Shown in pieces: positions 52,901 through 63,932 of a DNA stretch of 64,000 bases (positions are counted from its first letter, which is position 1; each line of letters begins with the position of its first letter). A program made the position numbers and the translations under genes. The DNA lies in contig NC_085114.1 of assembly GCF_030269925.1 (NCBI RefSeq), forward strand, positions 10,620,001 to 10,684,000, written 5' to 3'. The notes beneath the pieces are model-generated. The model made no database searches. It saw only the letters and a list, made by a program, of their open reading frames with translations, and had not been told where the DNA came from. This DNA comes from Bombyx mori. Lineage: Eukaryota > Arthropoda > Insecta > Lepidoptera > Bombycidae.

Positions 52901-55366
52901 GCATAATATAATATTTTAATTCGCGATCTGTTTATAATTTTTAATATATGATTTAAAAATAAGTTATCTTTAATATTTTTAATTTTGTGATTTATGGGGT
53001 GGTCACAGTCATTATTATAAAAATAGAAATTTTGAGGAAATATAAATGTTTAATACAAATTATTTTGATAATCGAAATAAATTCATATCAATCCAAATTC
53101 ATATTTGAACTATGAAAATTGTATGGTATGTAAACAGAAATATATTTTATAATTATAATGACTATTTATTCCATGCAGTATCTGTGCAAGCTTCTCTAAC
53201 CGACACTGCAACTAGAATAAAGTCTAATAAAGAATAAGAATAAACTTTTCTTCGAAGCTCAATTCTACAAGGGTATTCAATCAGATAGCTATCTATCTGT
53301 CGTTCCTGTATGAAATTTTGGTATGTCGAAATCTTGGATAAATCCAGCAAAGCTAAATAAAGTATTTACCTAAAAAATATGTTTATGCTTAAAGTCACGT
53401 GTTTATGTTATTCGAAAGTATTAAGCTCCAAGCAGCATTTAGCTCCAACTAAATTCATTAAGAACCAATTTTTCAATCGATGATTAAAACAACATTAATA
53501 CTGAGAATGAATATTTATTTATAAAATACACATATGTTTTGACCACGAATTTTGCACGATAATTTAAATTAATATTCATTAATATTAATTTAAATAAATA
53601 TGAATTAATCTTCTTCTTCTATAACCCATAGTCAACAGTTGATCCTTCTGTTGCTGGTGCATTTGACTCATCACTGTCAAATTTGTCCTCAGGAACAACA
53701 GTTTTTTTTTTTGCTGGTTCTGATTGTTTACTTATACTTGCTTCAGATATATTAAGGGGTGATGTGGCAATACACACTTGCCTTGCCTTTGTGTTCCTGT
53801 GCTGGAGCTACTTGGATAGCTTTGTCATTACTACACCTATTTTCAAGTGGCTGGACATCTGGAAATATGAAATAATGTTAGCAATTTCCAACAAACGTAT
53901 AGTTTGTAAATATATAGGATTATATGTGTACTGTCGTAGTAGTAGTAGTAGTATTTAACTTCCTAGTCATCATCATCAGCCCATATAATATATCCCCTTG
54001 CTGGACACTGGCCTTCACTACCATTGAGAGGGTTTTTAGGCCTTAGTCCACCACGCTGGCCTAGTGCTGGTTGGTGGATTACACACCTAAGAAAATCCTA
54101 AGAACATTTAGGTGTGCAGGTTTCATCACAATGTTTTCCTTCACTGTTAAAGTAAGTAAGTGATATTACACTGTGATAAATTTTCATTTTCACAAACTTC
54201 CTAGTACCTTATGTAATAGGAACTGAGATCCACTTGCCCATTTTGGCTACTTCCACTAACTAACTAACTATTCTCATTTTTTCTGATATTGTTATTTGAT
54301 TAGGAGATCTGTGAGTGTAACTAATTATTGACAGTTACACCTACCTTGACTACAAGATGGCAAAGGTATAATAATACGACACATCTCATTTTTAGTCGTC
54401 TCTTCAATTTCCTTGATAATAGTGAGTCTTTGCCGTTTCACAAATGCAGGCCGAGGTTCACTATGAGTGAATTTTCGTTTTCTATCTGCCCGACAATCGA
54501 ATTTGGATGGTAAACAGTTTGGTTTCATTCGAATTCATTTGATGGAGCTCATTATCTTGTATTGCATATAATTCTCCATGTAGTTTTCCAGCTAAAACAT
54601 GAAATAATTTTCCAACAATTTCAATACATAACCTATAAAAAAATTATTAAAATGTTATTTTACTAATGTTAGGAATATAATTTCGACTGTGTCAAAATGT
54701 TATTATAATGTATACCTACATTATCTCTTGAAAGATAAATAATGAACATATTTACTTATTTGTTTATATTACCTATGTGAACTCTTAACCTATCTTTTTT
54801 ATACCTTCATAGCGATAGGTATATAGGAGGATGGAAAAAATGTATTTGGGCTAACTTTACGCGAATGCACATTATTTTATTTATTTATTTTTTAATTTTT
54901 TTAATTAAACTGTATACCAATTAATTGATCCTTCAGGATTTATAATTGTTTTTTTTCCACGATTAAAACCGCGTAGAAAGTTTAGGCATTATAGTTGACG
55001 CTGACGCATGCGCCATAGATTATACACTTATGGCATGCGCAGTACACATATTTTGTATACATTTATTCAACTAATACAATTAATTAAACAAAAAATGAGT
55101 AATTTCGAAAGAGAACAAACGTATTTTATATAAGAACAATCGAAAATGAATATTTACGAGTAATTAAGGACGAAAAAATATTAAAAATTGCAATCGAGGG
55201 GCTAACTTTTAGATATATTTTTAATATTTTTTTTAAAATAAATAAATGGGGAACAAACAATTATTAACAGTAAACAATCAAGAACAAATGATGAACAAAC
55301 GAATTAATAGAAAATAAGTAGAAAAAAGGAAAAAAAAATTTTTTTGAGGGGCTAACTTCATTCACC
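49965..55366. mobile_element. 5.4 kb fold-back transposon with about 1.74 kb inverted arms
   Basis: TGAAGTTCCA at 49955-49964 is duplicated at 55367-55376. The unit begins GGGTGAATGAAGTTAGCCCC and ends in the inverse, GGGGCTAACTTCATTCACC. The left arm (49965 to about 51703) is repeated inverted at about 53619-55366, nearly identical, to the point that a 67-residue open frame at 50798-51001 recurs at 54325-54528 on the other strand. A 1.9 kb single-copy spacer lies between. Both arms carry transposase-like exon debris and a CTACTACTACTAC microsatellite. Confidence 0.82.
51471..52047 (+). pseudogene. THAP/DDE-type (HTH_Tnp_4-like) transposase remnant
   Basis: From an acceptor at 51470 the reading passes through DVQPLENRCSNDKAIQ, VPEDKFDSDESNAPATEGST and TPSKTCALQTIALKKTKKLK. 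A stop, then a 90-residue open frame (51777-52046), contains RTFSQLADDFDLSVSQASNI, the helix-turn-helix that precedes the DDE_Tnp_4 catalytic domain in PIF/Harbinger- and ISL2EU-like proteins. The catalytic domain is missing. Upstream, LPSKF and a basic tail at 50800-50870 may be the end of a THAP zinc finger. Several stops show it is dead. Confidence 0.55.
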
Positions 55367-55484
55367 TGAAGTTCCAAGTAATGTGAATTATTTTGTAAAT
55401 ATAATGCTTGTACACCTGTGAGTTTCGAGTGTTTCTTAATCGTTTAGAGTCTGTTAAAATGCATAATTATTATAGATACTCATC

Positions 55485-55680
55485 TGTTTTTTTTGGCGGG
55501 AACGTGAGGAGTGAAGTTCATTTCATTCCAATTGGTTTTCATTTCATTTCATGCCATGTTTCATATTAATCAACTTCATTTCATTCAAGTATTCATATAC
55601 TATTTCATATATAAAAAATATATAAAAGATTAGGCTGTATGGTATGATACCTTTGCCTTTCCAGTTAGAAAATTAAAACT
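55485..55680 (+). repeat. family E repeat, shortened copy
   Basis: TTTTTTTGGCGGGAACGTGA is followed by CATTTCATTT stretches and TTTGCCTTTCCAGTTAG. It lacks the middle of the 33090 copy and lies just upstream of PRKRIP1. Confidence 0.45.
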
Positions 55681-55783
55681 ACTACTGAATTTGCTTGTTT
55701 TGTTTGAAACTTGTAAAACATAACCTACTGCTCCTACTAGTTACGGTATTAAATTTAAGACCCCACCTGTATTTTTTTATAAA

Positions 55784-57347
55784 ATGAGTAACAAGATTAC
55801 TAGCGATTCAGATGAAGAGAAGAAACCAGTTTTAATAAAGAACGCTACAGACTTACAACGGCTTAAGCTTGAAAAATTGATGAAAAACCCTGTAAGTAAA
55901 ATAATAAACAAAAACCACAGCTTCAGTAAAATTGACAACGTACCGATATAAATTGTAAAAATTCTAAAAGCTATTTGTTTTTCCAATTGATAGGATAAAC
56001 CAGTTGTTATACCAGATCCTCCTAAATCGAAGAATTTACCACCGCCTCCCGACTTCGTACGAAATGTAATGGGTTCGAGTGCTGGTGCTGGTTCTGGAGA
56101 GTTCCATGTTTACAGACATTTAAGGCGAAAAGAATATGCTAGACAGAGATTCATTCAAGAAAAGAGCGAAAAGGTAGAACTTAAAAAAAATAGTTATTAC
56201 TTTATGTTAATGTATATAGTCATCTAAACATTCAATAGATTTGACGACCGTCCCTTGTGAAGGAATTAAGTGGCGGTTTTGGTTGCAGAAGACTTGGGCA
56301 ACTTCTGGATTTTGCTTATTGCAAGGCGGCCAGCAGATTTCTTGAAAGACCTAGAGTGATGCTTGTAACATCACACACCTCTCACCTCACCTCACCCCAC
56401 ATCTGTTTATCCATTGTGTTTTATAGGTGTTTTTGAATATTTTTTTGTAACCAAGTGTGATCAATGTTATTGCCAAACTATTGTCAAGAGGCTACCGCAA
56501 CCATAACCATTACAGTGTGAATGCCGCCACTGACCCCTACAATTAAAGTTGACACCTCAATTGTATTGTAATACTTCAAACACATAAAACGTATATGTAC
56601 GGCAGAAATATGAAGGTTGGTGGTACCTATCTGTGCAACTTTATAATACACCACCACTGCTTTTACTAAGTTTTTAATTTATTTTTGATATTTAGTAATA
56701 CACATTCAATAAGCTTAGGCTTATTTTGTAGTATTGTAATGATAAATATTTATGTTTTTTTTTGTTTCATATCTTTTTCCTATAATTAGTCAGTCTGTAA
56801 ACTTTGTTATATTTATTCAAATTATTTTATTGTAATTGCCTACTTGTTAGTGGTGGTAGTTGTTATTAATTAATATCAGCAATGCTAGGGGCACAGCTAA
56901 CCCTCCGCCTACCATTGAGCTCATTGAGAAAACATCATTTGAAAAGCAACATGTTATAGTATCAGGGAACATTATGGAGGGAAGTTCATACTTCAGTACT
57001 TAATCAAGTTAAAATTGTTCAAGGAAAAACTGGACGAGGAGTATCACAAAAAAATAGAAGATAACAGAAGAGCAGCAGAAGAACGCACTGCTAAGAAACG
57101 GGCAAAGAGATTGAAGAAAAAGCGAAATGCAAAAATTAAAGAGAAAAGAAACAAAACAGAAAACAAGGAAGCTGCTTCATCACAATCTGATGTAAGCAGT
57201 GACAATGACAATGAAAGTAATGGAAACATCCAGGATTGTGATGGAACTGATAAGCAGAAGAATGAGGATATAGGTTCATCAAAATTTGAACATAATAGTA
57301 GAAATAAGTCTGAGAACATTGAACAAAAAAGCAGTGAGGATATTTAA
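55784..57347 (+). CDS. PRKRIP1: PRKRIP1, spliceosome-associated PKR-interacting protein 1
   Basis: Three exons, 55784-55891, 55994-56173 and 57024-57347, give 203 residues. The protein reads [10 protein letters not shown] at the exon 1 end, then [20 protein letters not shown] and [16 protein letters not shown], the invariant core of the family. A long basic coiled helix ([20 protein letters not shown] then [10 protein letters not shown]) and an acidic Ser/Glu/Asp-rich tail follow. The human protein (184 aa) binds double-stranded RNA and PKR and is a component of catalytic-stage spliceosomes. The insect gene presumably serves splicing. An AATAAA at 57421 is a likely poly(A) signal. Intron 2 holds degraded SINE debris. 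Confidence 0.92.
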
Positions 57348-57690
57348 CTTTTACTTTGGAATAGACAAAATATCAAGATTAATCTAGGTGATGTAAATAG
57401 TTATGCAAGATGAAATTATAAATAAATACAAAATTCCTTTAGACATGTTTTATTAAAGACTGATATGGAATAATTCATACAAATAATATATGCAATAAAA
57501 AATAAAAAGTGAACTGACACATCTAAGAATTATTTTAGGAATTTCATTTTTTATCTGAGTAATATAAAAATAACATTTAGATTCCATCAGATAACCATTT
57601 CATGAAATAAAATTTATTTTTATATATGAAATAAAACAAAATACAGTTATATTTTTTAAGATAGTTCGTTATGCACTATACTTAAAATAT

Positions 57691-58297
57691 TTAAAATGGT
57701 GCAATATAACCATCATAACTAAGTTCGTTTACAAAAAAGTATGGAGGCATTACTGGGGATGCAATTGTATAGGTATCATGATTATAAGCCATTCGGCCCC
57801 AAGTAGATTCTCTGTCTTCACGGATCTTTCTTTGTTTACACCAAGGTATAATTGTGAACCTGAATGTAGTAATTTGAAATTAATATCGAAAATAAAATTC
57901 ATACTAAATTGTTGGAAACAACACTGAGCTCAATAGTTTTTCATTTCCATGGCAATAAAACAATGTTCCAATCCTTATTTCCTTTTGATGTAGAATGTAA
58001 GATCACCTTGACTAAATTGGGCAAGTTGTCTATTTTCTTCATTAAGGTAATTTAATAAGACATCACGTGTTAAAATTCACTTTAGTATTTATGGGCTACT
58101 TGCAACCGCTTAAAAAAGGTAGGTGGTAAGTTCATTTGCCTATCTACTGCAAACAATGCTTTGGGTATATGCGTCATAAAACTGGCCCGACATTATATAC
58201 AGAAATATATTATCTAAATATATGCTTACCCAATTAAGATTATTGTTAATGCAACAAAAACTGCAGTTAAAATGAGTGTTTGCCAAAATTCAAGCAT
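57691..58297 (-). CDS. 78-residue single-pass membrane microprotein
   Basis: Two minus-strand exons, 58297-58230 and 57859-57691, join in phase (GG|G) to 78 residues. The N-terminus MLEFWQTLILTAVFVALTII runs into LIGFTIIPW, one clear membrane span. A basic Lys/Arg segment (CKQRKIRED) and an aromatic hydrophilic tail (YNHDTYTIASPVMPPYFF) follow. Positive charge after the span predicts an N-out or N-lumen orientation with a cytosolic tail. I do not recognise the family. The strict splice borders and continuous frame argue for a real gene. It is convergent with PRKRIP1, which ends about 340 bp away. Confidence 0.6.
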
Positions 58298-58539
58298 ATT
58301 AAATTATTTAGGAATATCTTCAGTTGCAATTAAGAATAGCTATTTAACAAAAATGATAACTACCCTCCAATTAGAAACTATCGTTTATTACCATTTTGAA
58401 AATGTAGTCTGGAAAGCGCAATATACCTAATTTAACGTTTAGAAATTAGATTTCCTTAACATCAAACTCAATTAATATTTGCAATGTGGAAATAATCATT
58501 TTGCAATTAATTATTATTTTGTACTGTAGTAGTCTACGT

Positions 58540-58850
58540 CATTACGGATTCTCCCGATCCATTAACGGTGCTTTTAGGTACCTCAAGCACCGGTCACCGT
58601 CCTCACCGAACCCGTCGCGTCGCTGGCGACGACGGGCTCGATGAGTAAACTAACCCATAGACACAGCCCAATGAGTTTCTCGCCGGATCTTCTCAGTGGG
58701 TCGCGTTTCCGATCCGGTGGTAGATACTGCGAAGCACTGCCCTTGCTAGGGCCAGTGCTAGCAACACTCCCGGTTTGAGCCCCGTGAGCTCACCTAAACT
58801 TTAAGGAGAAGCTGAATAGCCCCTCAGGGCTATCAGCATAGGTAGGAATA
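58540..58850 (+). repeat. family B repeat, nearly full length
   Basis: CGGATTCTCCCGATCCATTA to ATCAGCATAGGTAGGAATAA, with all core blocks. It resembles the 19370 copy over its length. Confidence 0.7.
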
Positions 58851-59538
58851 AAAAAACTAGTCACAGGCAGCAGACGGGTACTTTATTTAAAAAAAAAGTG
58901 AACTTATTTGTGATAACGAAAGATAATGTAATCCTATCAATTTCTGATAGTATTTGTATTTGGTTCGATATTTCGATCCCATACAAGAGAGGGCCGTTCA
59001 GATTTAAAAAAAACGTCTGGTTATTTTTGTGTTGTCATTGTAGGCAAACAAGTTCGGCCCGCCTGTGTAAGGCCATCGTCACTGATGGACAGTCGTCCAC
59101 GGCGATTCTGATAGAATAAAATACACTACGCTCCAGAGTCGAGCATTATTTTGTACAGCATGCTTACTAGGAATGTTCCGAAGAATTAAGATGAATCCGT
59201 TAACGTTTTGCATTGCATCCAATTGCACCACGCCACTAGCTGTGCTCATCCAAACCATCTGAATAACAGCATTAACCGACAGTTTGTTTTGAGCGCATTC
59301 AACTCTTTAATTAATCTGTAAGCGAACGCAGTGACATGTTCTTCAAATGGAGATTCCTCTGTGGTAAGTAGGGGCTTGGCTATGCCGCTGGCATTGTTAA
59401 AGATCAGGAGTGATGGTAGTAGCCACACACCATCGAGTGGGCCGTAGGACTGTATTAAAAAAAAACGACACTTAAAATCAGTTTTTTTATTTATTGCGTA
59501 ATACAGAGAAATAAGTAAATTACAACTAAGGTACATTT

Positions 59539-62500
59539 TTATTGAACAGAGGCCATGACGCTATCCTCGTTTTTCTTGAGAATCACGAATCCCTCCATTA
59601 TCGGCGAGAGTGGTATGTACTCGTCAGTCGCCAGTTCTGCTCGCTCGCCGAAGGACAGCAGCACCGGCGTCGTGTGAGTGTGGGAACCGGCTATTGTCTT
59701 CGGTGTACCGGCTTTTCCGATAACATCCACAGCCTAAGGAATATATTTATTTATATATTTTTTAATACGCTTTTATTAGCTTCAAACGTATGTATGTTTG
59801 TAACGGAATCTTTGAACATGATTTTAACCACCTTCAAAACGCCGGATTAACTCGAAATTTGGTATACTTATTAAGGACCGATGACAATTTAATATTTAAA
59901 AATAAAGAAAAATAAAAAAAAATATTGAATTTCAACTAAAAAATGAAAAAAAAAAAGTTTAAAAAACTAAAAAATACGCTTTTATAGAAAATCCAACTAA
60001 AAAGTGAAAATAAATTTTAATAATAATTTATTTATTTATTAAATTAATTTTATTAAATTAATAATTTATTAAATTTTAATTTTAATTAATTGGGATGGTT
60101 TTCAGGATATTATCAAAATAACCCTTCTACTCATATCTGTTCATCAAATATTTATAACTATGCACCATGCAAATGCCATGCACCGCACGCTTTTTTTACA
60201 ATAAAATATTTTTTTCTTACACTATTTTTAATTCAAATGTATTAAAATTTATTATAAATTTTTTAGTTGGATTTTTAGTTGGAAACTATTATTTATTTAT
60301 AATATGTAAGTATATATATAGCAGACGGGCAGGTAAGTCTTAAACGTAACCGTCGCCCATGCCGTCGAGAATGCATTTTTTTTTTTTGTAGCACATGGCT
60401 CACCTTATGGTAAGTAGTTACCGTTGTCCATGGACTTCAGTAATGACAGGAGCAGAGCCAAGCTGCTGCTTACCGTTAATCATTTAATCGGATTTAATCC
60501 TATAAATCGGGTGTTTTCAATAAACAGGTAAAATGAAAATAATCTCGACATTACCTGTCCCACACGCACGCTGACGTTCAAGGGCTGAAGATTTTCGTCG
60601 AGGGTGACCAGCCAGCGGGGTTGCATCGCAGTCGCCAATACGTACAGCAAGTAGTGGGATTTGCCGAGGATTACTGAAAATAAAACGCGTAAGCACACAT
60701 AGTACTATATAGTGCATTATGTCATCATTATTATTATTTTGATATGTTTTGAACGGTATGTAATTAAATTTGACTATTGGGACAGATATGTAATTGAAAC
60801 ATGAACAGCTGCACGATCAGTGAGCGTATTTGATGTATGACGCGCGGTACTTGTGGTAGGACCTCTTGTGAGTCCGCACGGGTAGGTACCACCACTCCAC
60901 CTATTTCGGCCGTGAAGCAGTAATGCGTTTCGGTTTAAAGGGTGGGGCAGCCGTTATAACTATACAGAGACCTTAGAATTTATATCTCAAGGTGGGTAGC
61001 GCATGTACGTTGTAGATGTCTATGGGCTCCAGTAACTTAACACTTACTAACTTAACGGCTCCAGTAACCTGTGCGCGATTGAAGGACACGTGCCTGCAAT
61101 CTAATACTAGTTTGGAAAGGGAATTAGCGCAACAAACCCGTGCGTGTTTCAAGGGAGCACTGTCTCCTATTGTACACGGGAAAGGAAATACGCCACCAGG
61201 TGGGCTGTGAGCTCGTTTATTCACCGAAGCAATAAAAAATAATGTGTTCTATCTCATTCTCTCGCCGGCTGGATCCTATACATTTATGTCTTTGTGTCTC
61301 TATGGACTTATTTTTTCGTTTCGTTTCATTTCGTTTCATCAAGTTTGAAATCATAACTATTCTAAAGAAGTTTCACTTCAAATATAACTAACTGGTCTTG
61401 CAGTCGAGGAAGGCGGTGAGCACGACGAGCAGGCCGGCGAGCGCGGGCTGGTTGAGCAGGCGCCGGTCCGCGTGCGCGGGACACAGGGTCACCGTGCCCT
61501 TGCCGGCGTGACACAGCCCCTGCGCCAGCCGCACCATGAACAGGTGCACCGGAGACTTGCCGTGGTACAGCGCCAGCGCACGCAGCATCGTCGCCAGTCT
61601 GCGATCACACAATGCACATATAAACAAACGCATGACCATTACGTGGCTGAAATGGTTGGGATAGGAAGCTGCACACGAGATGGTACGGACATGTGATGAG
61701 ACGAAATGGAAATGATGATGATCTAATGAAATACGTACTCAACAAATTTCACGATTTACTTCCACGGTGAAGGAATAACATCGTGTAATAAAAATCAAAC
61801 CCGCAAAATTACAATTTGCATAATTACTGGTGGCAGGACCTCTTGTGAGTCCGCGCGGGTAGGTACCACCACCCTGCCTATTTCTACGGTGAAGCACTAA
61901 TGCGTTTCGGTTTGAAGGGTGGGGCAGCCATTGTAACTATACTTGAGACCTTAGAACTTATATCTCAAGGTGGGTGGAGCATTTATGTTGTGGATGTCTA
62001 TACCTACCCGTGCGGACTCACAAGAGGTCCTACCACCAGTGACGATGAGTAAACTGCACATACTAAAACAATGCGTATACTATGCATAGAAATGGTATAG
62101 GTTACCTTGCGTTGTTAGTGCCGGCGCCCACGAGTCCCATGGCGAATATGGCGTTGTAAGCGACGTCGTTATCAGAATCGTGGGAGTATTTATTGAGCAC
62201 GTCGATGACGGAGAGCTGCGGGTTGGACACGGAGCACAGGGCGATGGCGAGCGGCACGGCGCGCCGCACTGCCGGCTCCCCGTACCTACCCTGCGTTACG
62301 ATACTTTTGTTTAATGTCTGTTTGGGGAGGCTTAACGACGGAAGGGAAGATCTTTCCCCGAGCTGGTGATATTGGCTCGGTAGACCGAAGGTCCAAATGT
62401 TGTTGTTCGGAACTTGTATATATGCAAGGTTATATTGAAAATGTCGTAAGCGAGATTCAGGCATCTGTCAAATAAGTTGCGTTGTAATGATGGCTACTCG

Positions 62501-63619
62501 CCATATCTGCCGTCTAACCGCACGCAATGAATAGAGTGGATGAGTATTATCGTTATGAATAAACACGTAAATTAACCCACAAACACAACCCACTGAGTTT
62601 CTCGCCGGATCTTCTCAGTGGGTCGCGTTTCCGATCCGGTGGTAGATTCTGTGAAGCACTGCTCTTGCTAGGGTCAGTGTTAGCAACAACGTCAGGTTTG
62701 AGCCCAGTGAGCTCAATTACTCGCCCGGTGACGCTGATATGGTTTCTCAAGACAATCATCAGCTTAGGTAGGAAAAATAAAAGTTATGAATCAGGCACTC
62801 TCAAACAACAGCGTAATTAAACACAACATATTTCCATGAGGGCGACAAAAAATCGTAGTAGTGACCACATAAAACTTTGAAGGGATTATTTAGGCGTTTA
62901 TCACAGTCGAATGTATCCAGGTTTCATTGTATTAATACAAATCTTTAAGAGTCTTCTTATACGTTAGTTCTTTTTGAAGGTGGCGGTAGTTCTTTTTAAC
63001 GTTCAACAAGTATGTATAAGCCGCGCCAACAAAGGAACGAATCTAAAATGGCGGCAGCGATCATGCGCTCTCACTCTAAGCTATTGCTGTCTTTAGTCGC
63101 ACACGGCGCGTACTGCATGCAAAAAAATATCACTTCTGACTGGTAAATAATATGGCCTCTCACAAACGAGGAAAAGTTCTTCACAGTGACGCACGCGTGC
63201 ATAACGTTATTAAATACTTTGAAGAGGAAAAGAATCTCGAGAAATTAAAGAAAAGAAATTCTCATTAGTTTTCTCATGTTTGTTTACAATAAACAACTTT
63301 TTCTTTCTATCTCTCTTTTTATTTGTTGACCCTACCATCTGTCAGTGCAGGTACATAGACGCCATTTTCGATGCGTTTCTTTATTGGCGCGGCTTATACT
63401 TTCATTTATGTTGAATAAAAAAAAAAAAAATTGATTTGATTTGATTTGAGCTTCGTACCAGTTGTCCGAAGATGCGGGTGCACATTTCGGCGCCCGTTTC
63501 CTCGGCCAATGCGATGACCGCGACGCCAAGGGTCGCCACGGCTTGCACCGAGGACAGCTCCTTGTTGGCTTCCTTTTCCTTATCCTTTTCCTTGTTTTTG
63601 CTGTCTTTTGATGATTTAC
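59539..63619 (-). CDS. Rpn1: 26S proteasome regulatory subunit Rpn1/PSMD2, C-terminal exons
   Basis: Five minus-strand exons, 63619-63459, 62290-62106, 61598-61393, 60673-60555 and 59733-59539, join in phase to the last 287 residues. Upstream exons lie past the right edge. A Lys/Asp/Glu-rich linker ([17 protein letters not shown]) leads into the PC-repeat toroid ([67 protein letters not shown]). The C-terminal domain follows ([47 protein letters not shown]). Rpn1 scaffolds the proteasome base and docks ubiquitin-like shuttle receptors and Ubp6/USP14. For the 62290 exon two AG acceptors lie 5 bp apart, and only the first keeps the frame (GRYGEP). The introns hold many SINEs. Exon sequence is GC-rich compared with its surroundings. 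Confidence 0.93.
60322..60475 (-). repeat. LINE 3'-tail fragments in Rpn1 intron
   Basis: Two pieces of the jockey-like tail, CAGACGGGCAGGTAAG...CGTCGCCCATG and, after a T-run, GCACATGGCTCACCTTATGG to GAGCCAAGCTGCTGCTTACC. Probably an interrupted or double insertion. Confidence 0.5.
60852..61240 (+). repeat. Bm1 SINE carrying an internal 150-bp insert
   Basis: Standard Bm1 to GGGCTCCAGTAAC at about 61035, then about 150 bp of foreign sequence. It includes a second GGCTCCAGTAACC and TCTAATACTAGTTTGGAAAG. The Bm1 end CACCAGGTGGGCTGTGAGCT to AAGCAATAAA follows. Confidence 0.65.
61725..62040 (+). repeat. Bm1 SINE with inverted 3' end
   Basis: Bm1 head remnant and body to GTGGATGTCTAT at about 62000. 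There it switches directly to ACCTACCCGTGCGGACTCAC to CCACCAGTGA, the inverse of the copy's own body start. The normal tail is absent. Confidence 0.65.
62560..62780 (+). repeat. family B repeat in Rpn1 intron
   Basis: AACCCACTGAGTTTCTCGCC through CTCTTGCTAGGGTCAGTG to CAGCTTAGGTAGGAAAAATA. 5'-truncated. Confidence 0.7.
63017..63396 (+). mobile_element. internally deleted Tc1/mariner-type element with 38-codon ORF
   Basis: TA at 63015-63016 and 63397-63398 flanks ends TAAGCCGCGCCAACAAAG and, inverted, TAAGCCGCGCCAATAAAG. The inverted repeats extend about 38 bp to AAAATGGCG. An ATG frame at 63152-63268 reads [20 protein letters not shown] then [12 protein letters not shown] and stops. It resembles the extreme N-terminus of IS630/Tc1-like transposases. 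Non-autonomous. Confidence 0.7.
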
Positions 63620-63825
63620 CTGCGTATAGGTAACATAATATAGGTGCCTGTCAGCGACGCACTCCACCAAGCTACGAAACGGGATCGACGGAGACAGCTG
63701 GTTGACGGAATCGGACTGAGTCACGATCCTCAGCAGTGAGGGACCGATCGAAGAGAGAGAGAGGTAACATAAAATTTAAACAATCAATTCAACTGCATTG
63801 GATTGATCACTATCTTAAGTTTTTT

Positions 63826-63932
63826 TTTTATTGCTTATATGGGTGGACAAGCTCACAACCCACCTGGTGTTAAGTGGTTACTGGAGCCCATAGACATCTA
63901 CGACGTAAATGCGCCACCCACCTTGACGTTTA
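63826..63932 (-). repeat. Bm1 SINE 3' part, minus orientation
   Basis: TTATTGCTTATATGGGTGGA through CTCACAACCCACCTGGTGTT to GCGCCACCCACCTTGACG. 5'-truncated. It lies in the Rpn1 intron upstream of the exon at 63619. Confidence 0.75.

Noticed and set aside
53683..53958. 91-residue membrane-like protein, also found at 51364-51558
   Set aside because: It is the antisense of transposase debris in the two arms of the fold-back element.
58898..59119. 73-residue protein or a terminal exon after the acceptor at 59044
   Set aside because: No upstream exon or homology could be connected. The segment lies between repeats and its composition is unremarkable.
63332..63724. Further upstream Rpn1 exon or a separate 130-residue protein at 63.7 kb
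   Set aside because: The reading before the acceptor at 63620 bears no resemblance to Rpn1, and the phase is satisfied by an exon outside the window. The sequence looks intronic.
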